Origin: Branchiostoma floridae
Lineage: Eukaryota > Chordata > Leptocardii > Amphioxiformes > Branchiostomatidae
Assembly (NCBI RefSeq): GCF_000003815.2
Contig: NC_049986.1
Location: 6,854,028 to 6,918,027 of the forward strand
DNA length: 64,000 bases
Direction of reading: 5' to 3'
The notes beneath the pieces are model-generated. The model was not told the DNA's origin, did not search any database, and worked only from the letters and a program-made list of their open reading frames with translations. Positions 23,021 to 34,000 of the stretch are shown here, one piece after another (position 1 is the stretch's first letter; the number at the start of each line of letters is the position of its first letter). The translations under genes and the position numbers were made by a program.

Positions 23021-23046
23021 AACCTTTGACCCATTGCTGACGTCAG
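23021..23046 (+). repeat. TTTGACCC-TGACGTCA motif, copy 3
   Basis: AACCTTTGACCCATTGCTGA followed by CGTCAG, nearly identical to 11147-11174. It is followed by CTCGCGAGATGATCACGTG. Confidence 0.6.
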
Positions 23047-23075
23047 GTCTCGCGAGATGATCACGTGGGTCGGAT

Positions 23076-23821
23076 AGCCAATTTGGTTGAAAACTGTGAG
23101 TCCAATGTTTGAAGTTGGGAGGCAGTTCTATACATGTATCTCCATATTGTTTTGATAATGTCCTGTTCTAGGCTGACTGAGTCTAGGCAATCCCACGATT
23201 GTTGTGGCTTCCCTCTTGTAATGTTTTGGAGTAATTTGTGGTATTAAGTTTCATTTAAAGATTACTGCATTACAGTATAGTAACTAGCAGATTACCACCG
23301 TAGTGTGCCAAAGACGAGATTTTTACAACATTTAAAGGTGTACTAAAGATTTTAAAAAACATTTCGAGAAATTCTAGTACTGCATAATGAATGTAGCAGA
23401 GAGTGTGACTAGTGTACTCCTCAATTCCCACCCATTGACCTTCGAAAACTTTAACAGGTACGTTTTACAGCTTGTTCATGATGATAACGAACCGGTGGTA
23501 CAATCGCACCTGGAGTCAGTCAGCTAACAAGCAGACATAAAACTCTCTCGCTGTCCGCCTGACTGGGAGAACGGTACTGTTACAATTTATAGATGGCAAC
23601 TTTCCAAAACAGGTTGCTGCAAATCTCTCCGGAACAATCAAGATATATACGACAGAAAAGTCTCCATATGGCGAGAGCAGAGAGAACACTGGGACTCTCG
23701 TTAATAAGTCAACCTGAGCAATATTAACAGCATTAAAAGTGGAAATATTCGGGATAATGCAATCTGTATAATATCTAGTGCACTGTATTCCCACATTTAC
23801 ATACATTTTTAATCATCTGAG
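23076..23821. other. No gene seen
   Basis: No repeat structure noted. A 96-codon minus-strand frame (23516-23806) is not recognised and has no splice context. Confidence 0.35.
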
Positions 23822-23941
23822 CGGTTAAAAACGGCGCAGAGAGAAGTAGCACAAGGATGTTCCTTATTATTGGAACCCTCAAAAATTAGGCCTTGGTCAG
23901 GAATCCTCGTGCGACTTGTTTCTGCGCCATTTTTTAACGAC
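23822..23941. mobile_element. Foldback MITE I, about 120 bp
   Basis: GGTTAAAAACGGCGCAGA at the left pairs with TCTGCGCCATTTTTTAAC at the right. The pairing continues with GCACAAGGAT and ATCCTCGTGC. The short central loop is non-coding. Confidence 0.75.
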
Positions 23942-24395
23942 TCAATTTATGAAATAATGATATAAATGTGCGAAAATATTTCATAAGATGTCAATATGGT
24001 AAAGATTGCCTTATCCAGATTATTTCCAATTTAAATGATCTAACATTGAATAGGTTGACTTTAAGCCTGCATCAAAATTCAAGTAAACACTGGCCGAATT
24101 TTTTAATCGACTGGAGCTCGCCGAATTTCAAAATTGACCGATCGTCGACCGCATTTTTCGCTGAAAATCTTCCCCGTCACAAATTGGACTGCTGAGGCTC
24201 GGTGTGCCATTCCGGAAAGTTCAAGTTGTTCTTTCTGTCTTCTTGGTGTACAGCTGCTATGAAATGGAGGTTTGAATCCAGTACGGACGAGCTGCTAAAA
24301 ATAAGCCCTAGAAAACGCCAGGACGTAGGCCGTACTTTGCTAGAAAATGCCCTTTTGGAGTTTGCCAACAAGTCGGCCGAGCTCGTTTCTTGATT

Positions 24396-24411
24396 TGTGA
24401 CAGGGGCTTAA
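24396..24411 (+). repeat. MITE G right-end fragment
   Basis: TTGTGACAGGGGCTTA matches the terminus of the element at 21007-21526. The other end was not found. Confidence 0.4.
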
Positions 24412-24999
24412 AGGGGTGTTTCACTCCAGGAGTGGTTATTATGATTCCTCAGAGAATAGTTTGTTTTGTCAAATTTTGCCATAAATTGAAACCTACACGC
24501 AGAGTACATTGTAGTGATCGAGTTCTTGAATTCCCCTGAGGACCCTTCCAATTGGGCACTGGTGAGAAAAGACGTGACTCTGACAAGAGGGACAATTAGC
24601 GGTCGTGCGCAGGTCTTAATAATGATACTTCGATGTTTTATGATTACTTCTTGAGTAGACGGAATATGCGTACACGAAACATCAACAGGAGTGCCAGCCA
24701 ACACGTTTCAATTATTATTTGGGGGTCCACTTGTCCATGTATGAAGTAGGCTTTTTAGAAAGCAGAGTGTCCCTTGAAATGTGCCAAAGTCTCTATATCC
24801 TTCAATGAGATTGCACACTTTTGTGTGTACGTGTGTGAGTGCACTTGAGCATACACCATGATTAGTATGACCTCGTCCATCACCTATAGTGACAGAGAAA
24901 GGAAAAAACTGGCGACACTCTTAAGCTTGCTTGTTCAACGTAATTGTGACTGTGTCACCTATAAGGCAAACGAGAAAAAAAAAGCACCAAACAAGAGTT

Positions 25000-25165
25000 T
25001 AACGATCACATACATAGCCAAGCCAGCGTAACTGTGAAAACATAATTGACCTTGACATTCACAACACCTACCTATCGCCATCATCATCATTATATCTAGC
25101 CACCTACCAAATTTCATCGCAATCCATCCAGGGGCTCTTAATTTATGGCCACAAACATCCGAAAA
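25000..25165 (-). repeat. Element D fragment
   Basis: CCTACCAAATTTCATCGCAA and TCCATCCAGGGGCTCTTAAT match the reverse complement of the element D block near 9460-9500. CATCATCATCATTAT is inserted. Confidence 0.55.
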
Positions 25166-25194
25166 AAACTTGCTCGTTAGAGATTTGCAAAGCA

Positions 25195-25406
25195 TACTGT
25201 AAATGCAGAAATGTTCGCGGTGGATAAATGTTCGCGGTTTTCGCGGCGACCACTTTACCGCGAAATTAAATCCACCGCGAACATTTTTCTATTAAGGTAT
25301 TAGACTGCAGTCGATGGTGTTACCGCGAAATTAAATCCACCGCGAAATGTCATTTTTCCCGCTACCGCGAAATTAAATCCCCGCGAACTTAAATGCATTT
25401 ACAGTA
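25195..25406 (+). mobile_element. MITE family J, copy 1
   Basis: Starts TACTGTAAATGCAGAAATGT and ends TAAATGCATTTACAGTA. The interior repeats TACCGCGAAATTAAATCC and CACCGCGAAC. The TA at each end suits a Tc1/mariner-like TA target duplication. Two more copies lie at 39321 and 39701. Confidence 0.85.
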
Positions 25407-25734
25407 TTTCGAATGAATTCGTTTATCTTCTTTCCGAATTTCATACGCAAATATTCTTCTTCAGGAGGCCTAGGCTACTTCAGCATTGACTCTTTAATTA
25501 TATAAGATTTAACCACATAACATTACCAAGTCTAGTGACAATCAGTTGTACTGCTAAGTCACATCCTTAATACAAACACAAACAAATAATTTGGTAGCGT
25601 TTCTAGTTCTAGACACAGTCGAAGGTAATGAAAAGTAGGTCTAAATACAGAATAGAACCATCGCGAAATAAGATGAAAACTAGCTAGAATAAGAATGTAT
25701 CTATAGCTACATTATGTATACACAAAAGACCGAT

Positions 25735-26297
25735 AGAGAGCTGGTCTCTTGTAGCCTACAGAAATGGTGAAGTTCAAGTGAAAAACGCCTGTTTTGATCC
25801 TGATCCAGGTGGACTCCTGCTCCCTAAAGCCAAATCCGAACACAGAAAGAAAGCTTTTTCATACTCAGGGGCGGTGCTCTGGAACTCCCTATCGTCCCAA
25901 TTAAGATCGGCGAGAACACTATCACAGTTCAAACGTTTATATGATCATGCAGGACTAACGTACTCTGAATGCATATTATGATGGTCTGAAATGTAATCCG
26001 TCATGTCTTTTTCTGTTCACATTGGTATGCAAATTCCCATTACTTATTTGATTTCACTTATGATTTGGAGTTATATTAGGATTAACGTTGTACAGTTGAT
26101 TTGCCTTATCTTGTCTTAGTTAAATTGCGTTATTCTTTGTCGATTCTTGCTAAGTTACCATTTATTCAATTTTGTATTGTCATTGATTATTGTTATGTAT
26201 GTACGGGGTTTCCCCCAGGGATCTTTGAAAAACGCCGGCCAGGCGACATGTACCCCTGGATAAATAAATAAACAAACAAACAAACAAACAAACAAAC
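25735..26297 (+). mobile_element. 5'-truncated non-LTR retrotransposon
   Basis: Only the 3' end of the element is left. A coding remnant (25778-25978) is followed by about 280 bp of untranslated sequence and a tail of ATAAATAAATAAACAAAC units ending near 26297. The simple-repeat tail and missing 5' part are typical of aborted target-primed reverse transcription. The clade cannot be fixed from this much; the end resembles CR1/L2-like elements. Confidence 0.8.
25778..25981 (+). pseudogene. C-terminal end of a retrotransposon reverse transcriptase ORF
   Basis: The frame ends with the pattern common to the carboxyl terminus of CR1/L2/Jockey-type ORF2 proteins: LLLPKAKSEHRKKAFSYSG, then AVLWNSLSSQLRSARTLSQF and KRLYDHAG before the stop. 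The WNSLP-like motif (here WNSLS) followed by R and an SxxxFK segment is the diagnostic part. The catalytic YADD region and endonuclease are absent, so this is a dead 5'-truncated copy. The ATG at the start is incidental. Confidence 0.8.
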
Positions 26298-27185
26298 TGA
26301 TCTACACATATTCAATTTGTAACCGGCATCGATCACATTGTATGCATTGTCATCAAGTAAGACTCAGAGGAAAATCACTGAATTGCATTACCCTTTCTAA
26401 GATCTTTCCGACACTTAATCTCCGACACAACTCTCTTCAGTGCTAAGACCTGCCTAGAACAACATGTACAAGAAGATACATTCAAAAACTTTAAGCTATT
26501 ATGCTTACCAGCGTTACCAAGGCCACAAACGAACAAAAAGTGAATATATAATCTCATGTTGATGGCGGAGGTATTAAACGCAGCAGTACAGCGACCCCTA
26601 GCGACATCTGAGAGTATTAACTTTTACAGAAGAGGGCCGCGTTCTCTTTGGTTGTACATATTCGATCCCAAATGCTACAGATAGCTACAATGATCGTATT
26701 TTGGCTGTGCTGTTTTTGTCATGCGTGTGTGGGATAAGTAGTCTGACGCAGTTCTCCGAATACGAAATAGCAAGCAAGGGATGGCGTCCATTCACTCTTA
26801 GCTTGGATTTTTATCTCTTTCCTGACCAACAGCCTTACTTAAACACCTTTTAATTCTGCAGGAAAGCAACCAAAGGTGCGGACTGCACCGGGCTAGTGAG
26901 AGGTTTGACTTTATTCGAATTGCAACAGGGACCGGACAATACAATATGGACAATAGGCACCGTAGCTGAGAGAAGTTGGGCAACACATACCTTCTCCTAG
27001 TCAGCCATCTTGAAATTGCCGCTTACCTGTCTGAGGTAACCTAGGCAATCGACCAATCGGATAAGGTTTTCCAGAAAACATGCAGGTAGCATTGGGAGTG
27101 AGCGGTCGTCGGTATGATGCAGAAATTACATTTACCGCCAGGTGTCGTCACTGTGCCACGAGCACACAGTCAACAACTGCGACTG
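26298..27185. other. No gene seen
   Basis: No exon-like segment. The block near 26570-26640 (CAGTACAGCGACCCCTAGCGACATCTG) is a diverged inverse of the repeat at 27088-27160 and 28607-28690. Confidence 0.35.
27088..27160 (+). repeat. Dispersed repeat, copy 1
   Basis: GGTCGTCGGTATGATGCAGA followed by CCGCCAGGTGTCGTCACTG resembles 28607-28690. Short, non-coding. Confidence 0.5.
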
Positions 27186-27231
27186 ATCTCTCTTTCTCTC
27201 TCTTTCTCTCTCTTTCTCTCTCTTTCTCTCA
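27186..27231. repeat. (TCTCTCTT)n microsatellite
   Basis: Four to five units of TCTCTCTTTC in a pure pyrimidine tract. Confidence 0.95.
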
Positions 27232-28606
27232 AAATTGTTGGCTTTAACAAATGGCTCACTGTTCAAATTTACAATTGCTTACTCCATGGTGTATAAGTCA
27301 CTTACAAATAAAGGGATTGAAGCACACTCATTGAATTTTTGTTTTCTTTAGCAGACGTATTCGACACCATTTATGTACCATTAATAAACCATGTCATATG
27401 ACTTTAGTTGTATACACCAAAGAATGCAAGGCTCTCACTGGCATTGTTAGTGTCGTTTTTGTTGCGCTTCTCTCATTAAACGCTACCCTATTGGTAAAGA
27501 AGTCTGAAAACGTTTATCTTACAGTAAAGGATATTTAACGTTACCTGCCTTTGTATTCATAGAGAGTCTTAGCTAAAAATCACTAGCTAGCTAGTAACAC
27601 TGTATTCCTTTGGTACACTTTTAAATGTTTTCACACACAAAGAACTCGTGCGTTTTAATTTGTGCAAGTTGATAGTCGTTCTCAGAATCTTGGTGCATTC
27701 GGTATTCGCATGGCAGATATAGCCACTGGTAACAATAAAGGCTAAAGAAGAAAAAAAGAAGACAACTGTACCTTTGTTGAAGGTGTAACTCCTTGTCCTC
27801 TAAGTTGGGGTCACTCCTACCTTGTTTGACCCGATGGTATCTTCGGATTGAATCTTGTAGTCACTTTTGTTCAATGTCAAGGTTTTCGTTAATGTCCCTA
27901 GCGTACAGCACTGACCTGGTCCGTACTGAGGTTGTTTGACACCTACAGTACGCCCTTGCTCTCTGTTGATTGTCTCCTTTAACCCGATACCGCTATCACC
28001 AAGGGATTGAAAAGGATCTCTGAGTGTAAGCTACTTAATATCATCTGTCCACCAAACAAAGCCGTACAAATGAGGTTTCAATTTCTGTAAACATTGAGGA
28101 TGAACATACTTTGATGGACATCAATTTGAAAATGGAAAGCTATGTGGGGAATTTCATGTACCAGTTATTGACCATGCAAACTGCCATATGATTCTTGGTT
28201 TTATATGGTGGCACGTCACATTTCCATTTATTGTGGTAACCTTATCCTATTTGACCTCAATACAAATGAGTATATCCGTGCCTACGTCAAAAAGCTTTTA
28301 ACCCGGGACAAGTCGCTCTATAGCTATCACAAAGGTCCGTTTTCAGATTCTGAAGTCAGGGCGTCCAATTCGATTGGATGCGTGCTTCAATGTGCTGTAC
28401 TCCATTTGGAGCGCACTCAAAACATCGCCTTTAGAATTCATTTGCATAAACCGAGTGTCCACGAAAACATCTCCTATGAGCTTCATTGCACTGTGTCTAC
28501 GGCTTGTTTTTAGTCTCGACTGTCTGTTTATAGTAAATTGTTAGCCGTATATCATAAACTGCAAATCAGGAAGCGCCCTCTTGCTGCAATTACGTGCAGT
28601 GCATGT

Positions 28607-28690
28607 TCGGTGGATTTATTGAAAGCGAATGGCAGTCGGTATGCTGCAGACATAATAGCAACTGCTAGGTGTCGCCACTGCCACGCGGGG
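28607..28690 (+). repeat. Dispersed repeat, copy 2
   Basis: GCAGTCGGTATGCTGCAGAC then CTGCTAGGTGTCGCCACTG, related to 27088-27160. Confidence 0.5.
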
Positions 28691-28741
28691 CATAAAACTT
28701 TCGTGCAGTGAATGATACAATGAATAAATTATGTTACTTCT

Positions 28742-28885
28742 TAATGATACAATTTTTAAGACTTTATATCCGTACGCAAAATAAAGCGCTTACCAACAAG
28801 AGAAGGATCAGAGGACTGATCGAAAGCTTGTTGGTAAGCGCTTTATTTTGTGTACGGATATAAAGTCTTAAAAATTGTATCATTA
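28742..28885. mobile_element. Foldback element, 59 bp arms
   Basis: The arm 28742-28800 (TAATGATACAATTTTTAAGA to CTTACCAACAAG) is an inverted copy of 28827-28885 with a single mismatch (CGTACGC against CGTACAC). The loop of about 26 nt contains GATCAGAGGACTGATC. Near-perfect arms imply recent origin or gene conversion. A diverged half-copy is at 8609-8692. It lies about 150 bp beyond the predicted polyadenylation site of NPDC1. Confidence 0.85.
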
Positions 28886-29039
28886 TGTTAACTACCGTCA
28901 CAGATGAACTTACATTCAAGTATGTTACTTCTTTATGTACAGTACCACTTTTTCCTGTGAATCATTGGTGAATCTATGAAATAATTATTCTATGACTACT
29001 ACACTGCAGTTTATGAAGAATGAAAACAAGAAGCCGGAT

Positions 29040-31015
29040 TTAATCAACTCTACATTTTTATTCTGGAAGAAAGCAATCACAGAATTTCGCACAATTTTTT
29101 TCACAATATATTCAGAATGTCAACAGAATGCCTGTCACATTGTCTCAGTAAATTTTTCATGAAAGCAAATCAAAAAAGGGAAAGCAAATGCCATTGGTAT
29201 TCATGTGACATTTACAGCACATTCACTTCAATAACAAGATCTCCTGAATTTTATCCAATGTTGAAGAAACAGCAAGTTTGAATTACAATGTATTTTCCAA
29301 CGTTCAAAATCAATAAATCTTAATCGTCTTAACCACAAACCTTCCCCATACATTGTGTAGCTGAAACACTTTTTGACAGAAAGCTCTTCAAGTGATTTTC
29401 CTATGTTGCTTTTTCCAGTAAAAAGATCAGCCTGTTTCTATACATTTACATCACAAATCAAGAGAAATTAAACAACTGGAGAAGGAGGTCACAATTACTT
29501 AAAATATTTTCACTATATACACTGAAATAAAGTTAAAACAAAGGCACAAAAATATATCAACATCTCTACTTGTGCCTTTTATATATTTCGTTACTCTCTG
29601 TAATAATAACATTGTCATACAATTTCTTGTGCCATCCCATGATGCATTGTTTCAAAATGGCCGCTTTTTTTTTTTGCATACTTTTGAGCAATCATGGAAT
29701 GGCACTAGAAAACACTACAATATTAAAGATAACTCTGATTCACAAGAGTTGAATATGATATCAATACAATTATGAGGCATGAATTCGAGAGAAGATAATA
29801 GGCAGTTGTCAATTACACAGTACTGAAAGCCATTATCCATTGATGATTCTCTTCAACTGGAAAAAGGTCATGAATTATGTTTTCTGTAAAAACTGTCATC
29901 ACAACAGACCTATTATAGTAACAGGTCTGTGTCAGTAGTGTTTGGTGTGGTATAACATAAGTTGAAGCTCAGTATCACACAAGCAATTGTATGTACCTCA
30001 AAAATTGTAGGGGAGACAATGATATAAATGACATATCTTTTACCATGCTAATCATTTTTTCTGTGCCATCTTCAAAACTTCTGTGTCAACTTTACTTTCA
30101 CTTAATTTCCATTTTCCTCAATCAAAATTAGCCATCAAAATATTCTTCCAGTCCATATCATTTTCCATAATAAATCAAGACTTTTACATTCCTTCACAAA
30201 CAATCTTTCCTCTTCATCTGTGACAAGTTACCCTCATTAACATAATTGTAATACTTATTTGAGAAGTGTTTCCACAGTGTGCTATCTACAAGTTCACAAG
30301 CACCATCAGAAATGGCAGGCTCAGCTACAAGATCAAGTTCAGAAAATAGAACGATTCCAAGGTACGCAGATCACTCAAATCCTCCAAGCCAGATTTGACT
30401 CTACTTAATTTACATGACAACGGTTTTCTAGTAGAAATGTATACCTATTTTTCATATTGAACCATATATGATAGTCAATCTTCATGTCCTGTAGCAATTT
30501 CTAAACCCTGGGTAATTTCAATCATGTAATTTTATCTATTTGAGGAGAGTTTGAACATTTTACTTTGTTTATCTTTAATAACATGAAGCTTGACAAGATG
30601 TTGTTAACTGATCACAAAAGTGGAGAAACAACATCGTTTAAAAATCACAATAGGAGTTGAGAATTCAGCACTACGAATTATACAGTGTCATATTCTATAG
30701 AAAAGTGACCTTTTATCAAGACAATAATGATCATAAACACAAAAGATCCTATGTCTCTCAAAGATAGGTGAGGTCTTCTTAAATCTATCATCAAATTTAG
30801 ATAGAATATGTTGTCATCAAGCTTTCAATGTAAAATGGAAATATAGGGAAATTTGAAAGACTGTTCAGTTTTACTTTTTACCTGTAAACATGGATGTTAT
30901 ATGGCTAATCCTAACTGACCAAAACGTTTTATAAACCAAACTCTTTTTCTTGTTTTTAAGGTAACCATCAGATGATGATTGCGTTGTCCTTTGGCATGAG
31001 GTCAGAGGTCAGAGT
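29040..31015 (-). other. NPDC1 3' untranslated region (predicted)
   Basis: The sequence from the NPDC1 stop (31018-31016) to an AATAAA hexamer at 29062-29057 is AT-rich and notably free of the repeats that fill the rest of the window, as expected for a retained UTR. Below the hexamer the transcript-sense sequence is T-rich (TTCTTGTTTTCATTCTT), a suitable downstream element. The length of about 2 kb is inferred; no transcript evidence is available. Earlier cleavage cannot be excluded. Confidence 0.5.
29057..29062 (-). promoter_or_regulatory. Putative NPDC1 polyadenylation signal
   Basis: AATAAA on the minus strand (TTTATT as given), followed by a T/GT-rich stretch about 30-60 nt downstream. 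Repeat-free sequence connects it to the NPDC1 stop codon. Confidence 0.45.
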
Positions 31016-31087
31016 TCATTTGGCTGACCCAGGAGGTGGCTGGGAGTCGTGATCAAACAGCGGGTTCTTCACTTCCATCTCTCCCGT
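31016..31087 (-). CDS. NPDC1: NPDC1 last coding exon
   Basis: It encodes TGEMEVKNPLFDHDSQPPPG, then SAK and a TGA stop at 31018-31016. The acceptor is CTTCCAG just upstream (31090-31088). The TGEMEV-NPLFDH block is the most conserved end of NPDC1 in vertebrates. The tail after it is shorter than in mammals (11 residues). Phase 0 start, 72 bp. Confidence 0.93.
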   Translation of the reverse strand, partial: TGEMEVKNPLFDHDSQPPPGSAK

Positions 31088-34000
31088 CTGGAAGCGGAAA
31101 AGCAACAAAATTAACCTTCTTCCTACTACGTGTAGTAACCCCATACTAATTACCAATTTGATGCTTAATACAGTCAAACCTGTATTAGGGGCCACCTCTA
31201 CAGAGGGGCCACCTGTCCATAGTGGCCACTTTTTGTCGGTCCCTTGGGTATTTTATCTACAAGTTGCCACCTCTATACAGAGGCCAACTGTCTATAGTGG
31301 CCAAATTTGTCCGGTCCCTTCAGTGGCCGCTATAGACAGGTTTGACTGTACCTACTTTAGCATGCGAAAGGTTAAACATTTTACATAGACACTAGGGGCG
31401 GGTACTGGTACAGGGAATTCAGGTTCAGGTATGGTCCAGGTCCAGTGGATTAGGTCCTGGTTCGGACCTTAACCTAATTGTTTATGAATGGGCAATACTC
31501 AAAACAATAGTGCATTTTGCTACAAAGGAATCTGTTTGGTGGAGTAACCTATCTTCACGTAAAGAACACTGCCTCTGTTAGTTATACCAAGTTTGAAACT
31601 TGATAAAAATGACTATCAACTCTCCCCTTCTTCTCTCTTGCAATTTCCTTGGACCAATAAGCCCTATAACATGTAAACACCTGTCAGTATAATATGTTCA
31701 TTTTGTAATCGGTCCAACATCCGGTTCACTGATTTTTTCAGGTCCATTTTTTCTAGACTGGACCAGGAAGAAAAAAATGGTTTTGTACCTATACACCACT
31801 TAACTGTGGCACCAAAAATGTTACAAAAACTACTTTTTCCTATGATGAAGAAATGAAGTTTGTATAGATGGTACTTACTGGTGCCAGACCAGGACACTCG
31901 TACACTGTGTAGTCTCCCTCTTCTGTCTCCTCCTCTGTCTCATCATCTGAGTCATTACGCTTCATGTCACCATGGTTCCTACAGGGGGGAGAGAAGATAG
32001 ACTGTTAAAGGGGTACTTAACACCAGAAGGGAGTGCTATTTTCCAATAGATTATGTATAAATGAATTCACAATCAGCAACCCTTTTGCAGAATTTCACTT
32101 GTGGTGCCATAACACTGCCACATAAAAAGAAAATTGTTACAGAGGCCTTCTCAAAATTGTCCTGAACACCTACATGTGTAAGTATCTGAATTGTACAATA
32201 TATACCTCAGGATTACTGGTGTTGCATTGGTACAACTCTTTAATTCACTTACGATTCATGTAATGTTTTATCTTCATGTGGTGGTATTATGGCACCCGGT
32301 AGAATTATAAGCGTTGATGTTACATCCACTGCTATCGTACTTGTATTATATACCATGTACTTACTTTTCCATGGCCAGCATCTGCTGTTTCTGGTGCTGG
32401 TAGTGGTACATCTGGGCACTCTGAGCCAGCTTCTTGTCTCCTGCCTGAAATATAAGATAATAAAACACAAGTGAGATTCTTCAATTAGGAAAGCTTCCCA
32501 TGTATAGTACAGGGAGGTCTGTACATTTTCATGTCAACTTTTTATCAAATGTCATAACTGAGAACACTGTGATTCCAACCAAGGACGTTATATCACATAT
32601 AATAGTCACAACCAATTGAGCAAGTCATCTATGTTGTACTTCAGACCAGTAATGCTAGGTGGTGCTTTTGTACCATACGGGCAAAATTTACATGGACATG
32701 TTGTCTTTACAGTCTTGAAAGCAAATCCACCCACCAGTAGTTGAAATCACAGCTACTTGCTTGTGGTTTAGACAATGATAACATTAAACCTTTCAAATTT
32801 TTCATAATTCAAAATGAGACTGAAATGTTATGATAGGCACAGAAATGTTTTTTAAAGAAAATGGTGTTTTTATCTTTCAATTTCTGTCTGAGAATACAAT
32901 ACCACCTGTGCAACAGGATCTTATTTCTATTAAACTTTTTTGTCTACCAACTCAAAGTGATAATGCAAGCTTTATTCATACGACAAAAAGTACAGTGACT
33001 TTTGTATGGTCAAATATAAACTACAAAAAAAGTGGATACAGAATAAATCTTAAACTCTTACTAAACAATTTAGGATAATAAGAAATCCTCCATACATCAG
33101 GGTATGGGGCTAAACATGAGTGTCACTATCTTTTTTTAATCACAAAGCAATCTTTTATGTATTTACCTATCTTAGCATTATGAGAGCTTTCGGATCTAAA
33201 GAATTTTATAGTCAAATCTACTTTTGCGCCTGTCCAGATTCATACGAGAACTTTGGTAAGGCATTATAGATCTTGAGTATTATATGATAGAATGTTTGAA
33301 TATCGCACATATCATCGAGCAGATTAAAATGGGACTGAGCAGAGCACTTTGGACTAATGCTTGTAGCCTTTCTCAGACTACACCTATATATCAGATATTT
33401 TGTGAAAATGTATATTGAAAGGTAATTAATATGTAGAATGCAATTAGATGTCTCCAGGAACAAAGGTTCCCAGAATTCTGGCAAAGGTTCCCAGAATTCT
33501 GCAGAATTTGGGCTCAGGTTCCCAGAATTCTGCAGAATTTGGGCTCAGGTTCCCAGAATTCTGCAGAATTCTGGCTCAGGTTCCAGAATTCTCCAGAATT
33601 CTGGCTGAGGTTCCCAGAATTCTGCAGAATTCTGCAGAATTCTGCAGAATTCTCCAGAATTGACTTTGTACCTGGAGACTTCTAATTGCATTCTACATAT
33701 TAATTNNNNNNNNNNNNNNNNNNNNNNNNNNNNNNNNNNNNNNNNNNNNNNNNNNNNNNNNNNNNNNNNNNNNNNNNNNNNNNNNNNNNNNNNNNNNNNN
33801 NNNNNCGTCCACGTCTTAGAATCACAAGCGCGGGCGTTCAAGGCCCATCTTAATCTGCTCGATGTTATATTCTCACCAAAAATGGTCAATTTTCTTTCCA
33901 TCCAGCATCACAAAAGCTATGATCCTAGTATGCTAGGGGATATCCTTATGATATTAGCACAAAAATCAAGTGGGCGGTGTTACATTATAGTAATACAGCC

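Larger units (their letters stand above)
33290..33865. mobile_element. Large foldback element with minisatellite core, interrupted by a gap
   Basis: The arm 33424-33458 is an inverted copy of 33671-33705 with one mismatch in 35. Further out, CATCGAGCAGATTAAAATGG (33316-33335) is matched in inverse by CCATCTTAATCTGCTCGATG beyond the gap at about 33843-33862. The two outer blocks lie at very different distances from the centre unless the gap hides little, so the real gap content is uncertain. Between the arms is the GAATTC-rich minisatellite. Interpreted as a foldback transposon; this is an inference. Confidence 0.6.
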
